Source: Crocinitomicaceae bacterium (GTDB taxonomy: Bacteria > Bacteroidota > Bacteroidia > Flavobacteriales_D > Crocinitomicaceae). Taken from it: a stretch of 8,569 bases of DNA. Each line of letters starts with the position of its first letter. Positions within the stretch are counted from its first letter, which is position 1. The stretch is taken from assembly GCA_027084145.1 (NCBI GenBank), contig JALWLM010000564.1, positions 1-8,569 of the forward strand. Reading direction: 5' to 3'. Under the pieces are notes generated by a model. It did no database searches. It saw nothing but the letters and a program-made list of their open reading frames with translations, and was not told the origin of the DNA. The translations under genes were made by a program, and so were the position numbers. Positions 7,375 through 8,569 of the stretch are shown piece after piece.

Positions 7375-8247
7375 TTAACTTTTTAATGCTTCTGCACCAC
7401 TTACAATTTCTAATATTTCATTTGTAATTGCTGCTTGTCTTGCTTTGTTGTATTGAAGCGTTAATGATCTTTTTAATTCTCCGGCGTTATCTGTTGCTTT
7501 ATGCATTGCAGTCATTCTTGCCCCATGTTCAGATGCATTAGAATCTAATAATGCTTTAAAAAGTTGAATCTTTAATGTTTTTGGTATTAGGTCTTCTATT
7601 ATTTCTTGCTTTGCCGGTTCAAAAATATAGTCGCCCGGGGTTTTGTTCTCTTCTTCAGGCGTTTCTATTGGTAGAAAGACCTCCTCCATAACCTGTTGGT
7701 TTGCCGCGTTAATAAACTTGTTGTAAACAAACACAATTTTATCAAATTCTTTTGAAGCAAAAAGTTGCATTAAGTTTTCCGCTATTTTCGCATTGTTTTC
7801 AAAAGATAATTGATCAAAGATGTTTTCTACCGGCTCTAGCTCTTCATTGATATAATAATACTCTGTTTTTTTAAAAGCATCTTTTATTTTTTTTCCCAAA
7901 CAAAGTACTTTTACATTATTTTCTGAAAATTTGCCATGAATAAGAGCGTTTACTTCTTTGATAATATTATTGTTAAACGCTCCACATAGCCCTCTATTTG
8001 ATGTAATACCAACAATAAGAATATTTTCAACATCTCTAACTTCAGAGTACGCATTTTCTGATAAATCAAGTGTAGCACTCAAATTGCCAAGAATTTCCTG
8101 AAGTTTTTCGGAATACGGTCGCATTTGTGTAATTGCATCTTGCGCTCTTTTTAATTTTGCTGCAGAAACCATTTTCATCGCTGAAGTGATCTGCATTGTT
8201 GAGCTTACAGATGTAATTCTATTTCTGATTTCTTTTAAGTTTGCCAT
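7375..8247 (-). CDS. atpG: F1-ATPase (ATP synthase) gamma subunit
   Basis: Central rotor shaft of ATP synthase, which turns inside the alpha3-beta3 ring on the cytoplasmic face of the inner membrane. The 290-residue product has the family's usual length. The N-terminal coiled-coil helix (MANLKEIRNRITSVSSTMQI, then TSAMKMVSAAKLKRAQ, residues 1-36) and the C-terminal helix (SEHGARMTAMHKATDNAGEL through QAAITNEILEIVSGA, about 239-286) are both diagnostic and intact; between them is the Rossmann-like domain with ITSNRGLCGAFN. An in-frame ATG at 8274 would add nine residues (MFHYLRKRK), but homologues begin MANLKEIRNRI and an AAGGAAG ribosome-binding site sits just before the ATG at 8247, so that start is chosen. 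A terminator follows the gene. Upstream, where atpA commonly lies in Bacteroidota, an IS1380-like element begins about 75 bases away, so normal operon read-through may be altered. Confidence 0.96.
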   Translation of the reverse strand: MANLKEIRNRITSVSSTMQITSAMKMVSAAKLKRAQDAITQMRPYSEKLQEILGNLSATLDLSENAYSEVRDVENILIVGITSNRGLCGAFNNNIIKEVNALIHGKFSENNVKVLCLGKKIKDAFKKTEYYYINEELEPVENIFDQLSFENNAKIAENLMQLFASKEFDKIVFVYNKFINAANQQVMEEVFLPIETPEEENKTPGDYIFEPAKQEIIEDLIPKTLKIQLFKALLDSNASEHGARMTAMHKATDNAGELKRSLTLQYNKARQAAITNEILEIVSGAEALKS

Positions 8248-8266
8248 CTTCCTTTTTCTTAAATAG

Positions 8267-8286
8267 TGAAACACAAAAGTGTTTCA
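8267..8286 (-). promoter_or_regulatory. Stem-loop in the atpG leader
   Basis: An 8-bp perfect stem (TGAAACAC/GTGTTTCA, arms 8267-8274 and 8279-8286) with a 4-base loop lies 19 bases upstream of the atpG start codon. In the rightward direction it is followed by TTTTT, so it could also act as a weak terminator on that strand, although no rightward gene precedes it. It may be an intergenic element of the ATP synthase operon or an mRNA-stabilising leader hairpin; its role is not known. Confidence 0.4.
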
Positions 8287-8394
8287 TTTTTCTAATATTT
8301 AGTAGTTAGTATTTTATATTCCCAGGGGTTGAATTTTAGAGTCTCATTTTGTTTAAATTGTGTATTTTTATTATCCCGAAAAATTCATAAAAAA

Positions 8395-8474
8395 GTTCAA
8401 AATTGGGCATAAAAGTCTTATCTTTAAGGTGTTAAAACAAAAAACATCAACTTTAAAAACACCCAATTTTGAGC
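8395..8474 (+). repeat. Inverted repeat flanking IS leader, right arm over transposase start
   Basis: TCAAAATTGGG at 8397-8407 is repeated exactly in inverted orientation at 8462-8472; with a G-U wobble the RNA stem extends to 13 pairs (8395-8407 with 8462-8474). The right arm covers the TTG start codon (8469-8471) and the bases before it. Only transcripts entering from outside would carry both arms if the element's own promoter lies between them. Confidence 0.7.
8419..8426 (+). promoter_or_regulatory. Possible -7 element of transposase promoter
   Basis: TATCTTTA differs at one base from the Bacteroidota -7 consensus TAnnTTTG. It would start transcripts near 8433, about 36 bases before the transposase start, between the two arms of the inverted repeat. 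No convincing TTTG lies at the right distance upstream, so this is tentative. Confidence 0.4.
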
Positions 8475-8569
8475 AATAAAGATACAGCATTTTATCGAGG
8501 AAATCAATCAATAATCGTAGATTTTTCAGCAGAAGAAATTAGCACTGATGGTTCATTAGTTTTACTTGA
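8469..8569 (+). CDS. IS1380-family transposase, N-terminal fragment (runs off the window)
   Basis: Only 33 codons are visible, with the rest beyond the right edge. From the TTG at 8469 the product reads SNKDTAFYRGNQSIIVDF, then SAEEISTDGSLVLL. The pattern of a short polar start followed by a beta-strand and then (I/L)(S)xDGxLxLL is characteristic of the N-terminus of IS1380-family DDE transposases, which commonly have ISxDGGLLLL here. The frame has a TAA at 8454-8456 and no ATG or GTG after it, so TTG is the most likely start. The catalytic DDE residues are not in view, so it cannot be said whether the element is intact. It is divergent from atpG. The start codon lies inside the right arm of an inverted repeat that probably limits its translation. 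Confidence 0.65.
   Translation, partial: MSNKDTAFYRGNQSIIVDFSAEEISTDGSLVLL

Larger units (their letters stand above)
8321..8569 (+). mobile_element. Left end of an IS1380-family insertion sequence (partial)
   Basis: The transposase start identified at 8469 implies that the element's left end lies in the preceding 200 bases. The best candidate boundary is the CCCAGG at 8321, where the A/T-rich atpG leader changes to sequence with no evident relation to atp genes; about 150 bases before the transposase is reasonable for this family. The right end is outside the window, so neither the terminal repeat nor a target duplication can be checked. The element class is inferred from the transposase N-terminus; the exact boundary is a guess. 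Confidence 0.5.

Noticed and set aside
8247..8274. Longer atpG start at 8274
   Set aside because: It lies inside the leader stem-loop, adds residues absent in homologues, and the ATG at 8247 has the better ribosome-binding site.
8267..8290. Rightward terminator formed by the stem-loop and following T-run
   Set aside because: No rightward gene precedes it, so it is listed as an atpG leader stem-loop instead.

Overview
The window looks like chromosome from a low-GC member of the Bacteroidota, probably the Flavobacteriia or a close relative. The evidence is a TonB-dependent receptor with an N-terminal carboxypeptidase-regulatory-like domain, a secreted protein ending in what looks like a type IX secretion (T9SS) sorting domain, A-rich leaders mostly without Shine-Dalgarno sequences, and promoter elements close to the Bacteroidota pattern TTTG...TAnnTTTG. 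Species cannot be told from the sequence. Apart from the genes at the two edges, everything is on the minus strand and tightly packed.

Left part (1-1964). A HAD-superfamily hydrolase runs rightward and is open at the left edge, so its true start is probably outside the window. It converges on, and overlaps by 16 bases, a leftward methylmalonyl-CoA epimerase gene (mce). Upstream of mce, 16 bases away, is a gene for a secreted protein of unknown function with a fibronectin-III-like module and a T9SS-type C-terminus. A good Bacteroidota -7 element lies in front of it.

Middle part (1999-7351). Three leftward genes separated by only 4 and 2 bases form an evident operon. In transcription order they encode a family-5 (peptide/nickel type) solute-binding lipoprotein, an 815-residue TonB-dependent outer-membrane receptor and an M42-family metallo-aminopeptidase. 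I infer a peptide capture, import and degradation unit; no ABC permease or SusD partner is visible. A strong rho-independent terminator separates this operon from atpG, and its probable promoter overlaps the tail of that terminator.

Right part (7375-8569). The atpG gene (F1-ATPase gamma subunit) is complete. About 75 bases upstream of its start begins what looks like the left end of an IS1380-family insertion sequence, whose transposase runs rightward out of the window. If atpA lies beyond it, as is common in Bacteroidota, the element separates atpG from the rest of an essential operon. The element's 5' end carries an inverted repeat whose right arm covers the transposase start codon, with a possible promoter between the arms. 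This layout suits fold-back repression of read-through transcripts.

No tRNA, rRNA, CRISPR array or recognised riboswitch was found. No gene-free stretch exceeds about 300 bases.
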